The notes: generated by a model not told the origin, from the sequence alone. A stretch of 8,019 nt of DNA from Lautropia sp. (GCA_013813615.1 JACCRJ010000327.1:1-8019), one strand, 5' to 3'. Counted from the first letter of the stretch, positions 1 to 6,686 are shown. Numbers and translations are program-made.

Positions 1-89
1 GTGACGACAAGTTGAAGGCGATCTTCGGCAAGCCGCAGGTGTCGATGTTCGAGATGACCAAGCTGGTCAGCAAGCACATCACCAACTAG
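1..89 (+). CDS. SWIB/MDM2-domain protein, C-terminal fragment
   Basis: Only the last 28 codons are present; the 5' part lies outside the window. Reading from base 3, the peptide begins DDKLKAIFGKPQVSMFEMTK, continues LVSKHITN and stops at TAG (87-89). This matches the end of the SWIB (BAF60b) fold found in small, basic, Lys/Ala-rich bacterial proteins of Burkholderiales, where a KLK..FGK..VSMFEMTKLVSKH tail closes the domain. In eukaryotes the domain belongs to chromatin remodelling complexes; in bacteria the role is unclear, possibly nucleoid or DNA association. The gene is followed after 23 bp by a strong terminator, so its transcript ends here and it is not in an operon with the convergent lysR. 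The assignment rests on recalled family similarity over a short stretch. Confidence 0.78.
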   Translation, partial: DDKLKAIFGKPQVSMFEMTKLVSKHITN

Positions 90-112
90 TCCGGCATCCC
101 TGATCGAGGAAG

Positions 113-137
113 GCGGCCCGCGGGCCGCTTTTCTTTT
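113..137 (+). terminator. Rho-independent terminator of the SWIB gene
   Basis: The perfect 16-nt palindrome GCGGCCCGCGGGCCGC (113-128) gives a 6-bp all-GC stem with a CGCG loop and is followed directly by TTTTCTTTT (129-137). This is a textbook intrinsic terminator for the plus strand, 23 bp after the SWIB stop codon. On the minus strand the same stem is followed only by CTTCCT, so it may partly serve the convergent lysR gene. Confidence 0.88.
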
Positions 138-161
138 GGCCGCGGACGCCTGGCCCGGCGC

Positions 162-1067
162 TCAGACCCGCCAGTAGGCGGGGTCGCCATAGGTGTTCTT
201 GAGGTAATCGACGAACATCCGAACCCGCAGGGGCAGGTGCCGACGCTGCGGGAACACCGCGTGGATGGCGTTGAACGGGGCGGCAAAGTCGTCGAGCACG
301 GTCCGCAGCCGCCCCGCCTTCAGGTCCTCGGCGACCTCCCACATCGAGCGCCAGGCCAGCCCGTGTCCTGCCAGCGCCCAGTCGTGCAGGACCGCGCCGT
401 CGTTGCACTCCATGTTGCCGGCGACTCGTACCGGAATCAGCTTGCCGTCGACCAGCAGCAGCCAGCCCCGCGCCTGGTTGCCGTAGTTGCCGAACCCCAG
501 GCAGTTGTGGTCCGCCAGGTCTGCCGGCGAACGGGGTACGCCGCGCGACGCGAGGTACGATGGGCTTGCCACGACCACGCGCTGGTTCTCGGCAAGGGTC
601 ACGCCGATCAGGCTCGAGTCGTCCAGCTGGCCGATCCGGATCGCGAGGTCGAAACCTTCATTGACGATGTCAGCCAACCGGTCGCTGAGCTCGAGGGACA
701 CCGAAACGTCCCGGTTGGCCGCAACGAAGGGGGCTATCAGCGGGGCCACGTGGCGCCGTCCGAAACCCGCCGGGGCGGTGATCCGCACGTGCCCGCTGGC
801 CTTCACGCCGCCGAGCGATACCGACGCTTCGGCATTGGCAATGTCGTTCAGGATGCGCTGGCAGTCTTCCAGGAAGGCGCTTCCTTCGAACGTGAGCGTG
901 ATCCGGCGGGTGGTCCGAACCAGCAGCTTCACGCCAAGGCGCGCCTCCAGCGCATCGATGCGCCGGCCGATGATGGCCGGTGCGACGCCTTCGGCCTGCG
1001 CGGCCGCGGAAAGGCTGCCGCGCGCGGCCACCGCGACGAAGGTCTCGAGCTGTTTGAACCGGTCCAC
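162..1067 (-). CDS. LysR-family transcriptional regulator (CrgA-like group)
   Basis: A 301-residue protein of typical LysR length. The N-terminal winged helix-turn-helix spans about residues 1-60: MDRFKQLETFVAVAARGSLS, an Ala-rich helix, then GRRIDALEARLGVKLLVRTTRRITLT, the classic LysR DNA-binding signature. A linker helix (about 60-90) is followed by a periplasmic-binding-protein-like effector domain (about 92-295), with VRITAPAGFGRRHVAPLI and DLAIRIGQL as in the CrgA/DmlR-type subgroup. The start is a GTG (1065-1067) with AAGGGGG (1074-1080) six bases upstream; no nearby ATG gives the full HTH. It is divergent from aceB, 143 bp away, the usual LysR arrangement, so it probably controls aceB and itself, perhaps in response to a C2/C4 acid; the effector is not visible. 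Family is certain; target is inference. Confidence 0.93.
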   Translation of the reverse strand: MDRFKQLETFVAVAARGSLSAAAQAEGVAPAIIGRRIDALEARLGVKLLVRTTRRITLTFEGSAFLEDCQRILNDIANAEASVSLGGVKASGHVRITAPAGFGRRHVAPLIAPFVAANRDVSVSLELSDRLADIVNEGFDLAIRIGQLDDSSLIGVTLAENQRVVVASPSYLASRGVPRSPADLADHNCLGFGNYGNQARGWLLLVDGKLIPVRVAGNMECNDGAVLHDWALAGHGLAWRSMWEVAEDLKAGRLRTVLDDFAAPFNAIHAVFPQRRHLPLRVRMFVDYLKNTYGDPAYWRV

Positions 1068-1103
1068 CGCGCGCCCCCTTGCCCGACCCCGACAGCCTCC
1101 AGA

Positions 1104-1121
1104 TTACCGCCACGGAGGTAA
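1104..1121. promoter_or_regulatory. Inverted repeat near lysR start (candidate operator)
   Basis: TTACC (1104-1108) and GGTAA (1117-1121) form an exact 5-bp inverted repeat with an 8-nt spacer. It lies 37 bp upstream of the lysR start codon, in one of the less GC-rich parts of the divergent region. The position would suit LysR autoregulation. The spacing does not give the classical T-N11-A centre, so the assignment is tentative. Confidence 0.25.
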
Positions 1122-1144
1122 AAGCTGAATGCCGGGGCGCGGCC

Positions 1145-1173
1145 TTTATGTCGGATGGCAGGTGAAATACACT
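1145..1173 (+). promoter_or_regulatory. Possible sigma-70 promoter of aceB
   Basis: TTTATG (1145-1150), a 17-nt spacer, then TACACT (1168-1173) is the best -35/-10 pair seen upstream of aceB. Both boxes are weak (about 3/6 and 4/6 matches), as expected for an activator-dependent promoter. A start near 1180 would leave a leader of about 30 nt. This is a visual estimate only. Confidence 0.28.
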
Positions 1174-1183
1174 GTCTCCGACA
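1149..1183. promoter_or_regulatory. 7-bp inverted repeat bracketing the putative aceB promoter
   Basis: TGTCGGA (1149-1155) and TCCGACA (1177-1183) are exact reverse complements separated by 21 nt. The arms overlap the putative -35 box and transcription start of aceB. This could be a pair of half-sites for the divergent LysR protein or another regulator. It could also arise by chance, given GC-rich sequence. Confidence 0.3.
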
Positions 1184-1210
1184 CTCCGGTACCACGCTAA
1201 GAGGCTCTTC

Positions 1211-2812
1211 ATGGCTGCAACTTCCACCGATCTGAAACTACCCGCCGGCGTCGAGATCAAGGCGTCGGTGAGTCCCGCGTTTGCACAGATACTGACCCCG
1301 CAAGCCCTCGCGCTGGTGGCAAAACTTCATCGGACGTTCCAGCCGCGCCGCAGCGAGCTCCTCTCCGCACGGGCGGAACGGGCGAAACGCCTGGATGCCG
1401 GCGAGCGGCCGGACTTCCTCGAGCAGACCCGGTCGGTGCGCGAAGGCGACTGGAAGATCGCGCCGATCCCGCCGGCACTGCACTGCCGCCGGGTTGAGAT
1501 CACCGGGCCGGTGGATGCCAAGATGGTCATCAACGCGTTCAACTCCGGCGCCGACAGCTATATGACCGACTTCGAGGACTCCAACTCGCCCGGCTGGGAC
1601 AACCAGATACAGGGCCAGCTGAACCTGAAGGCCGCGATCAGCCGGGAGTTGTCGCTGGAGTCCGGCGCCAAGCGCTACCGGCTCAACGACAAGATCGCCA
1701 CGCTGCAGGTCCGGCCGCGCGGCTGGCACCTGGACGAGAAGCACATGCTGGTCGACGGCGAACGCGTCTCCGGCGGCCTGTTCGACTTCGGCCTGTTCCT
1801 CTTCCACAACGGCAAGGAGCTGGTGAGCCGCGGCGCCGGGCCCTTCTTCTACCTTCCGAAGCTGGAGAGCCACCTGGAAGCGCGGCTGTGGAACGACGTG
1901 TTCGTGCTGGCGCAGAAGGAGGTCGGCCTGCCGCAGGGAACCATCAAGGCGACCGTGCTGATCGAGACCATCCTGGCGGCGTTCGAGATGGACGAGATCC
2001 TCTATGAGTTGCGTGAGCACAGCGCCGGGCTGAATGCCGGCCGCTGGGACTACATCTTCTCCTGCATCAAGAAATTCAAGCTTGACCGCAACTTCTGCCT
2101 GGCCGACCGCGCCCGGGTCACGATGACGGCGCCGTTCATGCGCGCCTACGCGCTGCTGCTGCTGAAGACCTGCCATCGCCGCAACGCGCCGGCGATCGGC
2201 GGTATGAGTGCGCTGATTCCGATCAAGAACGACCCGGCGAAGAACGAGATCGCCATGCAGGGCATCATCGGCGACAAGCGCAGGGACGCCACCGACGGCT
2301 ACGACGGCGGCTGGGTCGCGCATCCGGGGCTGGTGGACGCCGCCATGAAGGAATTCGTCGAGGTCCTCGGGGAGCGGCCGAACCAGGTCGACAAGCAGCG
2401 GGAGGATGTGCAGGTGGCGGCGAAGGACCTGCTGGATTTCCAGCCGGAGAAGCCGATCACCGAAGCCGGCCTGCGGATGAACATCAACGTCGGCATCCAC
2501 TACCTCGGCGCCTGGCTCGCAGGCAACGGCTGCGTGCCTATCCACAACCTGATGGAGGATGCCGCCACTGCCGAGATCAGCCGCAGCCAGGTCTGGCAGT
2601 GGATCCGCTCGCCCAAGGGCGTGCTGGACGATGGCCGCAAGGTCACGCCCGAACTGGTGCGCGCCTACATAACGGAGGAGCTTGCCAAGGTGAAGCAGCT
2701 GATTGGCCCGAAGTCACCCACGTATGATCGCGCGGCGCAGATATTCGAGAAGATGAGCACGCAGGACGAGTTCGCCGAGTTCCTGACCCTGCCGTTGTAC
2801 GAAGAGATCTGA
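1211..2812 (+). CDS. aceB: Malate synthase A
   Basis: A 533-residue cytoplasmic enzyme, the same length as the E. coli A-isoform, that condenses glyoxylate with acetyl-CoA to malate and CoA in the glyoxylate shunt, letting cells grow on acetate or on compounds that yield glyoxylate. The malate synthase signature is intact: REHSAGLNAGRWDYIF (residues 268-283) fits [KR]-[DENQ]-H-x2-G-L-N-x-G-x-W-D-Y-[LIVM]-F. Other expected sites are the arginine in VRPRGWHL (R168), metal-ligand candidates E252 (LIETI) and D280 (WDY), and the catalytic-base aspartate of NLMED (D450); these roles are assigned by analogy with the E. coli enzyme. The short form without the long insert of isoform G argues against glcB. 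The ATG follows AAGAGG (1199-1204) by six bases. No isocitrate lyase gene is in the window. Divergent from lysR; convergent with the enolase-family gene. Confidence 0.97.
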   Translation: MAATSTDLKLPAGVEIKASVSPAFAQILTPQALALVAKLHRTFQPRRSELLSARAERAKRLDAGERPDFLEQTRSVREGDWKIAPIPPALHCRRVEITGPVDAKMVINAFNSGADSYMTDFEDSNSPGWDNQIQGQLNLKAAISRELSLESGAKRYRLNDKIATLQVRPRGWHLDEKHMLVDGERVSGGLFDFGLFLFHNGKELVSRGAGPFFYLPKLESHLEARLWNDVFVLAQKEVGLPQGTIKATVLIETILAAFEMDEILYELREHSAGLNAGRWDYIFSCIKKFKLDRNFCLADRARVTMTAPFMRAYALLLLKTCHRRNAPAIGGMSALIPIKNDPAKNEIAMQGIIGDKRRDATDGYDGGWVAHPGLVDAAMKEFVEVLGERPNQVDKQREDVQVAAKDLLDFQPEKPITEAGLRMNINVGIHYLGAWLAGNGCVPIHNLMEDAATAEISRSQVWQWIRSPKGVLDDGRKVTPELVRAYITEELAKVKQLIGPKSPTYDRAAQIFEKMSTQDEFAEFLTLPLYEEI

Positions 2813-2819
2813 CGGGACG

Positions 2820-2843
2820 AGGAGGCTGCCCCGACAGCCTCCT
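2820..2843. terminator. Hairpin between convergent aceB and enolase-family gene
   Basis: AGGAGGCTG (2820-2828) and CAGCCTCCT (2835-2843) are exact reverse complements around the 6-nt loop CCCCGA, giving a 9-bp stem. It sits 7 bp after the aceB stop and overlaps the TAG stop (2842-2844) of the opposite gene. Neither strand has a T-run after the stem (AAAACC follows on plus), so it is not a canonical intrinsic terminator. It may act as a 3'-end stabiliser or weak bidirectional terminator. Confidence 0.5.
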
Positions 2844-3996
2844 AAAACCTGATGCGGTAGCCTTCGATCGCCCCGAGGTCGGGTGTCGGGCCCAGTCCCG
2901 GGGCAGACCCCAGGGCGCTGTGGCCGTTGTGAACGGTGGCCAGCGGCCCCCACAGCAGGTTGCGCAACGGGTTCGGGTTGGCGTCGATCTCCAGCATGCC
3001 GTCGCCGCCCGCCGCCGCCAGCAGATGGCCCGACGCCAGCAGGCCGACGCCCCCGCCGAGGTAGTGGGGGCAGAAACGCAACCCGGCCTTCAGGATCCGG
3101 CGGGCTACCGGCAGGCAGCCGGAGAAGCCGCCCCACTTGGCCATGTCCGGCTGCACCACGGTCAGCGCGCCGGCGCTGATGGCCGCGTCGAAGGCTTCGC
3201 TTCCGGCGACGTTTTCGCCGGCTGCCAGGGGAATGTCGCTCACCGCCTGAAGTGACTGCCACTCGTACCAGGGGGTGTCCGCGCGCAGCGGTTCTTCCAG
3301 CCATCCCAGGCCGAAAGGGGCCAGCTGCGGGACGAAGTCGACGGCCTGTTCGCGGCTCCACGCCTGGTTTGCATCCGCCATCAGCACCGCGCCGTCGCCG
3401 AGCCTGCTCCGCAGCCGCCCGAGGTTGTCCAGGTCCCGATCGGTACCGAAACCGACCTTCAGCTTGAACGCCGTATGCCCCTCGGCCTGGCGCTGCGCCG
3501 CCAGCTGGTCGGGTTGGTCCGGATTGAGACCGCTCGCGTAGACCCGGATGCGGTCGGAGGCTCCGCCGAGAAGACGCCACAGCGCCAGCCCCTCCCGGCG
3601 GGCGAGCAGATCCCACATTGCCATGTCGAGGCCGGCGATCGACTGCGCAATCGGCCCCGGCTCGCCGGACTGAATCGCGAGCACCGCCGTCTGCCGCGTG
3701 AGCGCCTCGAACATCGCCTGCGGATTGCGCCAGGGGTGGGCGACCGCAAGTGGCGCCAGCACCGACTGGACTAACCGTGCTCGGTGCTCGGCGCCGACGG
3801 CGGGAAAATTGCACCAGACCTCGCCCCAGCCCTCGACGCCGTCGTCGCTGCAGACCCGAAGCAGCAGGGCAGGACGGTCGTGCATGATGCCGAAGGATGT
3901 CTGCACCGGCGTCCGCAGCGGAACCCGGTACACCAGGGGCTCGATCGAACGCAGGGTCAGCGGCGGCAGGTTGAGCGACTGGTTTGGCGCGATCAT
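2842..3996 (-). CDS. Mandelate racemase/muconate lactonizing enzyme family protein
   Basis: A 384-residue member of the enolase superfamily, mandelate-racemase (MR) subgroup. These Mg-dependent cytoplasmic enzymes take a proton next to a carboxylate and then racemise or dehydrate the acid. An N-terminal capping domain (about 1-135) precedes a TIM-barrel. Visible sites: FKLKVG with K178/K180, metal-ligand candidates D208 (MADAN), E234 (WLEEP) and E261 (AGENV), D284 (VQPDMAKWGG), H311 (CPHYLGGG) and E336 (LEIDANP). The D284-to-H311 spacing of 27 equals that of MR's Asp270/His297 dyad, so a Lys/His acid-base pair is predicted. MR-subgroup members include sugar-acid and tartrate-type dehydratases; the exact substrate cannot be read. 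The ATG (3994-3996) overlaps the gntR stop as ATGA, and only a weak GAAG lies just upstream, so translation is probably coupled to gntR. It is likely induced with the divergent transporter. Confidence 0.93.
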   Translation of the reverse strand: MIAPNQSLNLPPLTLRSIEPLVYRVPLRTPVQTSFGIMHDRPALLLRVCSDDGVEGWGEVWCNFPAVGAEHRARLVQSVLAPLAVAHPWRNPQAMFEALTRQTAVLAIQSGEPGPIAQSIAGLDMAMWDLLARREGLALWRLLGGASDRIRVYASGLNPDQPDQLAAQRQAEGHTAFKLKVGFGTDRDLDNLGRLRSRLGDGAVLMADANQAWSREQAVDFVPQLAPFGLGWLEEPLRADTPWYEWQSLQAVSDIPLAAGENVAGSEAFDAAISAGALTVVQPDMAKWGGFSGCLPVARRILKAGLRFCPHYLGGGVGLLASGHLLAAAGGDGMLEIDANPNPLRNLLWGPLATVHNGHSALGSAPGLGPTPDLGAIEGYRIRF

Positions 3997-4727
3997 GGCT
4001 TCAGGTCCATCTCGAAGCGGACGTAGTCGCCGCGGTAGGTGACTTCACCGACATACAGGACGGTGCCGTCCGGCCCGAGGCAGATGCGCCGCACCAGCGC
4101 CACTGGCGAATTGACCGGCACATCGAGGTGCGCCGCCACCTCGGTGTCGGCGGAGGAGATGGTCACAGTCTGGTGAGCATGCGTGATCTCGACTTCGAGG
4201 TCCAGCAGCACCGGAACCACCGTCTCGCGTCGGAACCGGCGCGGCGCCAGCTTGAAGATCCGCTCGTCGAGGTAGATGGAGATGACGCAGTAAGCCACCG
4301 CGTCGCGGGAATGGACGCGGCGCGCGAAGTGGTAGCGCGGCGCCGGCTTGCCTTCGTCCGCGGCCAGCACCGGCATCGCCTCGGATTCTTCGAGCAGGGT
4401 GAGTTTGGGCTTGTCGTGCCGGTAGACCTGGGCCAACTCGCGCAGTGTCGTCTGCATGTTCAGCGCGCGCGGCCGCGGCGGCCGGGCGGTGACGAAAGTG
4501 CCGCGTCCCTGCTGTGGCGAAACCAGCCCTTCGCGGTGCAGCAGATCGATTGCCTGCCTCACCGTCACCCGGGCCAGCGCGAACTCTTCGATCAGCTGCT
4601 CGAGCGACGGCAGGCGGGTTCCGGGTCCCCAGACGCCGCGTTCGATGCGCGCCCGCAGCAGGTCTGCCAACTGGGCGTAGCGCGGCAGCGGACTACGGCC
4701 GAACATCGGCTTGACGGCCGCAGTCAT
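3993..4727 (-). CDS. GntR-family transcriptional regulator, HutC/UTRA type
   Basis: A 244-residue regulator. Residues about 14-79 form the GntR winged helix: PRYAQLADLLRARIERGVW, GTRLPSLEQLIEEFALARVT, VRQAIDLLHREGLV and GRGTFV, all canonical. Residues about 95-242 match the UTRA effector domain of the HutC subfamily (ARRVHSRDAVAYCVISIYLD; LVRRICLGPDGTVLYVGEVT; YRGDYVRFEMDL). Such proteins usually repress catabolic genes until a small carboxylate, sugar or amino-acid derivative binds. The ATG at 4725-4727 is preceded by AGGCGG; the next Met (residue 8) lacks a ribosome site. It is the first gene of a two-gene unit with the enolase-family enzyme and is divergent from the ABC transporter, so it very likely controls both. 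The effector is unknown. Confidence 0.95.
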   Translation of the reverse strand: MTAAVKPMFGRSPLPRYAQLADLLRARIERGVWGPGTRLPSLEQLIEEFALARVTVRQAIDLLHREGLVSPQQGRGTFVTARPPRPRALNMQTTLRELAQVYRHDKPKLTLLEESEAMPVLAADEGKPAPRYHFARRVHSRDAVAYCVISIYLDERIFKLAPRRFRRETVVPVLLDLEVEITHAHQTVTISSADTEVAAHLDVPVNSPVALVRRICLGPDGTVLYVGEVTYRGDYVRFEMDLKP

Positions 4728-4790
4728 GCCGCCTGGCGCGAACGCGAACGGCGAAGTGGCCGGGAAAGGAGTCGAGCAAACATCCTATCT

Positions 4791-4819
4791 ATAGTACGAT
4801 CAGCCGGGTTGGCGGACAA
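4791..4819 (-). promoter_or_regulatory. Putative gntR promoter in an AT-rich island
   Basis: On the minus strand TTGTCC (complement of 4814-4819), a 17-nt spacer and TACTAT (complement of 4791-4796) form a reasonable sigma-70 pair (4/6 and 4/6). This gives a gntR leader of about 57 nt. The region 4777-4803 is the only AT-rich patch between the divergent genes. It also contains CTAT-CT-ATAG (4785-4794) and, on the plus strand, TATAGT (4790-4795), a 5/6 match to a -10 box without a convincing -35. Overlapping divergent promoters with a GntR operator are plausible but unproven. Confidence 0.4.
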
Positions 4820-4848
4820 CGTGACGGCGGCCCTGATCCCGCGAGGCC

Positions 4849-4901
4849 GCGGCACAGCAGGGGTCGCCGCCGCGAGCCAGCGGGACAGCAGCTGTCGCCG
4901 C
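4849..4901. repeat. Tandem 22-nt near-repeat, 31-bp period, upstream of permease gene
   Basis: Positions 4849-4870 and 4880-4901 match at 19 of 22 bases. The shared core is ACAGCAG-NN-GTCGCCGC. The 31-bp period is close to three helical turns, so both copies would lie on the same face of DNA, as expected for paired protein-binding sites. The second copy contains GACAGC-A-GCTGTC (4884-4896), an exact odd-centred inverted repeat. In RNA this copy could form a stem (GCGG/CCGC plus GACA/TGTC) just ahead of the permease ribosome site. The rest of the 209-bp gap shows GCGAAC repeats (4738-4755) and nothing else clear. Confidence 0.5.
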
Positions 4902-4936
4902 GGCCGCGCGCGCAGAGCATAGGAGACCTGAAGCGG

Positions 4937-5809
4937 ATGCCGAATTCCCCGACGTCGAATGCGCCCCTGCCGGACGCCGCCACGTCCCTGGCCCGCGCGC
5001 CGACGGCGCCGCGGAAACTGCAGCCGTCCCGGCCGCGTCCGTCCGCAGCCACCTGGCTGAACCGGGGAATCCTGATCGCGGTGCCGTGGACGCTGATCGT
5101 GCTGGTCTGGTACGGCGTCGCCTATTCCGGACTGATCAACCCCAGCCTGGTGCCGACGCCGCATGCCGTCGCGAGCCGCTTCTGGGAGCTGCTGACCAAG
5201 GGCAGACTTCTTTCGGACATGTGGATGTCCACCCAGCGCGTATTCCTGGGCGTGGCCTGCGGCATCCTGCTGGCGGTGCCGGTCGGCTTCGTGCTCGGCT
5301 GGTACCGCAACGTCCGCCGTTTCATCGACCCGCTGATCAACTTCTTCCGGGCGCTGCCGCCGATCGCGCTGATTCCGCTGGTGATCGTGTATTTCGGCAT
5401 CGGCGAATCCGCCAAGATCGCGATCCTGTTCTACGCGTCCTTCTTCGCCGGTGTCATCGTGATGTACGAGGGCGTGGCGCAGATCAGTCCGATCTTCATC
5501 CGGGTCGCCAGAACCCTCGGCGCAACCGACGGCGAAGTGTTCCGCAAGGTGATCCTGCCGCTCGCGGTACCGCATATTCTGACCGCATTGCGGGTGGCGC
5601 TCGGCGTCGCCTGGGCCACGCTGGTGGCGTCGGAGCTGATCGCCGCGCAGCAGGGGCTCGGCGCGCTGATCCAGAATGCCTCGTCGTTCTTCCAGCTGGA
5701 CATCATCTACGTGGGCATCATCTGCATCGGCCTGATCGCCCTCGTCATGGACCTGGTCCTGCGTGCGGCGAGCCGTCGGCTGGTGGCCTGGCAGGACCGG
5801 ATCGCATGA
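4937..5809 (+). CDS. ABC transporter permease, SsuC/TauC-like
   Basis: A 290-residue inner-membrane permease of the taurine/sulfonate/nitrate importer family (BPD_transp_1 fold). A polar, Ala/Pro-rich N-terminal tail (residues 1-40) comes before hydrophobic segments at about 45-65, 103-122, 140-155, 161-178, 213-236 and 257-275. The cytoplasmic coupling (EAA) loop that docks onto the ATPase is seen at about 186-242: ARTLGATDGEVFRKVILPLA, then an Ala-rich stretch and AAQQGLGALIQ. FFRALPPIALIPL and VYFGIGESAKI are hallmark sequences of this family. A single permease gene implies a homodimer. ATG 4937 has AGGAG (4921-4925) 11 nt upstream, a rather long spacing; no alternative in-frame ATG lies close upstream. 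The stop overlaps the next start (ATGA), showing an operon with the ATPase. The substrate is unknown; this family also moves aromatic and other organic acids. Confidence 0.95.
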   Translation: MPNSPTSNAPLPDAATSLARAPTAPRKLQPSRPRPSAATWLNRGILIAVPWTLIVLVWYGVAYSGLINPSLVPTPHAVASRFWELLTKGRLLSDMWMSTQRVFLGVACGILLAVPVGFVLGWYRNVRRFIDPLINFFRALPPIALIPLVIVYFGIGESAKIAILFYASFFAGVIVMYEGVAQISPIFIRVARTLGATDGEVFRKVILPLAVPHILTALRVALGVAWATLVASELIAAQQGLGALIQNASSFFQLDIIYVGIICIGLIALVMDLVLRAASRRLVAWQDRIA

Positions 5810-6645
5810 ACGAATCTGCGTACAACGGCACGGCATCGGCCGGCAGGCAGCGGATCAGCTTCGACCGCGTCTCGGTGGAATTCCCTGCGGCCCGTGGACC
5901 CCTGCGGGTGGTCGACGACGTCTCCTTCTCAGTGGCCGACCGGGAGTTTGTCGCGATCATCGGCCCGTCGGGCTGCGGCAAGACGACGATGATGAACATC
6001 GTGGCCGGCTTCGTGCAGCCGAACAGCGGCACGGTCCTGCTCGACGGCAAGCCGATAGCCGGGCCCGGGCCGGAACGCGGCGTGATCTTCCAGGAGTACG
6101 GCGTCTTTCCCTGGCTCAACGTCGAAGACAACATCGGCTTCGGCCTGAAGCTCGGAGCCAACCGCATCGGCGCGGCCGAGCGCAAGCAGATCTGCGAGCG
6201 CTACATGCGGCTGATGGGGCTGACCGACTTCGCGCATGCCTACCCGAAGACATTGTCCGGCGGGATGCGGCAACGGCTGGCTATCGCCCGCGCCTACGCG
6301 GTGAGCCCGCAGTTCCTCCTGATGGACGAGCCGTTCGGCGCGCTGGATGCGCAGACGCGATCGGCCATGCAGGACCTGCTGCTGCAGGTGCTGGCGGCCG
6401 AAAACAAGACGGTCATGCTCATCACCCACTCGGTCGAGGAGGCGATTTACCTCTCCTCGAAGATCGTGGTGGTGACGGCGCGGCCGGCGCGGATCCGGGA
6501 AGTCATCCAGGTGCCGTTCGCCTACCCGCGGGAGAGCGGCCTGCACGAGCGCGCCGAGTTCACGCAGCTGCGGGCGCACGTACGGGATCTGGTCATGCAG
6601 GAATACGCCGCGCAGGCGCGGCAGGGATTTGCGGTGACGGATTAG
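5806..6645 (+). CDS. ABC transporter ATP-binding protein, SsuB/TauB-like
   Basis: A 279-residue cytoplasmic ATPase that powers the importer. All nucleotide-binding motifs are intact: Walker A GPSGCGKTT (53-61), Q-loop VIFQEYGVFPW (Q96), signature LSGGMRQR (150-157), Walker B LLMDEP (171-176), D-loop GALDA (178-182) and switch histidine H208 in LITHSVEEA. FQEYGVFPWLNVEDNI is typical of the nitrate/taurine/sulfonate branch. ATG 5806-5808 overlaps the permease TGA (5807-5809), pointing to translational coupling. The reading frame stays open upstream to 5086, but that part only antiparallels the permease codons in another frame and carries no ABC motif, so the start at 5806 is preferred. The C-terminal 40 residues after the core fold are ordinary for the family. 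Confidence 0.96.
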   Translation: MNESAYNGTASAGRQRISFDRVSVEFPAARGPLRVVDDVSFSVADREFVAIIGPSGCGKTTMMNIVAGFVQPNSGTVLLDGKPIAGPGPERGVIFQEYGVFPWLNVEDNIGFGLKLGANRIGAAERKQICERYMRLMGLTDFAHAYPKTLSGGMRQRLAIARAYAVSPQFLLMDEPFGALDAQTRSAMQDLLLQVLAAENKTVMLITHSVEEAIYLSSKIVVVTARPARIREVIQVPFAYPRESGLHERAEFTQLRAHVRDLVMQEYAAQARQGFAVTD

Positions 6646-6647
6646 GA

Positions 6648-6686
6648 GCAGCCACTGCGGGCATTTCGGCACGCAGCTGAAGCTGC
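6648..6686 (+). other. Short intercistronic hairpins before the binding-protein gene
   Basis: The 60-nt space between the ATPase stop and the binding-protein start holds two small stems: GCAG-CCA-CTGC (6648-6658) and GCAGC-TGAA-GCTGC (6673-6686). No T-run follows, so they are not terminators. Such hairpins can protect the 3' segment of an operon transcript and raise binding-protein levels, but these are short and may be incidental. Confidence 0.25.

Noticed and set aside
237..1121. 294-residue plus-strand frame opposite lysR
   Set aside because: The minus-strand frame encodes a clear LysR HTH and effector domain; the plus frame has no domain.
1104..1121. Classical LysR T-N11-A box
   Set aside because: The dyad is even-centred and does not give the 13-bp odd-centred T-N11-A spacing; kept only as a generic inverted repeat.
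1238..2545. 435-residue open frame on the minus strand inside aceB
   Set aside because: Antisense to a complete, signature-bearing malate synthase; the composition is low-complexity and no domain is seen.
2714..3814. 366-residue minus-strand frame overlapping the enolase-family gene, and the 370-residue minus frame at 4724-5836
   Set aside because: Both are alternative-frame shadows of well-supported genes, rich in Arg/Gly/Ala, with no motifs.
4738..4755. GCGAAC-GCGAAC-GGCGAA as a meaningful repeat
   Set aside because: Three short GC-rich units in the gntR leader; too short and degenerate to distinguish from chance.
5086..5805. N-terminal extension of the ATPase frame (would make a 519-residue protein)
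   Set aside because: The 240 extra residues are an out-of-frame reading of the permease gene and resemble no ABC domain; the ATG at 5806 with ATGA overlap gives a normal-length ATPase.
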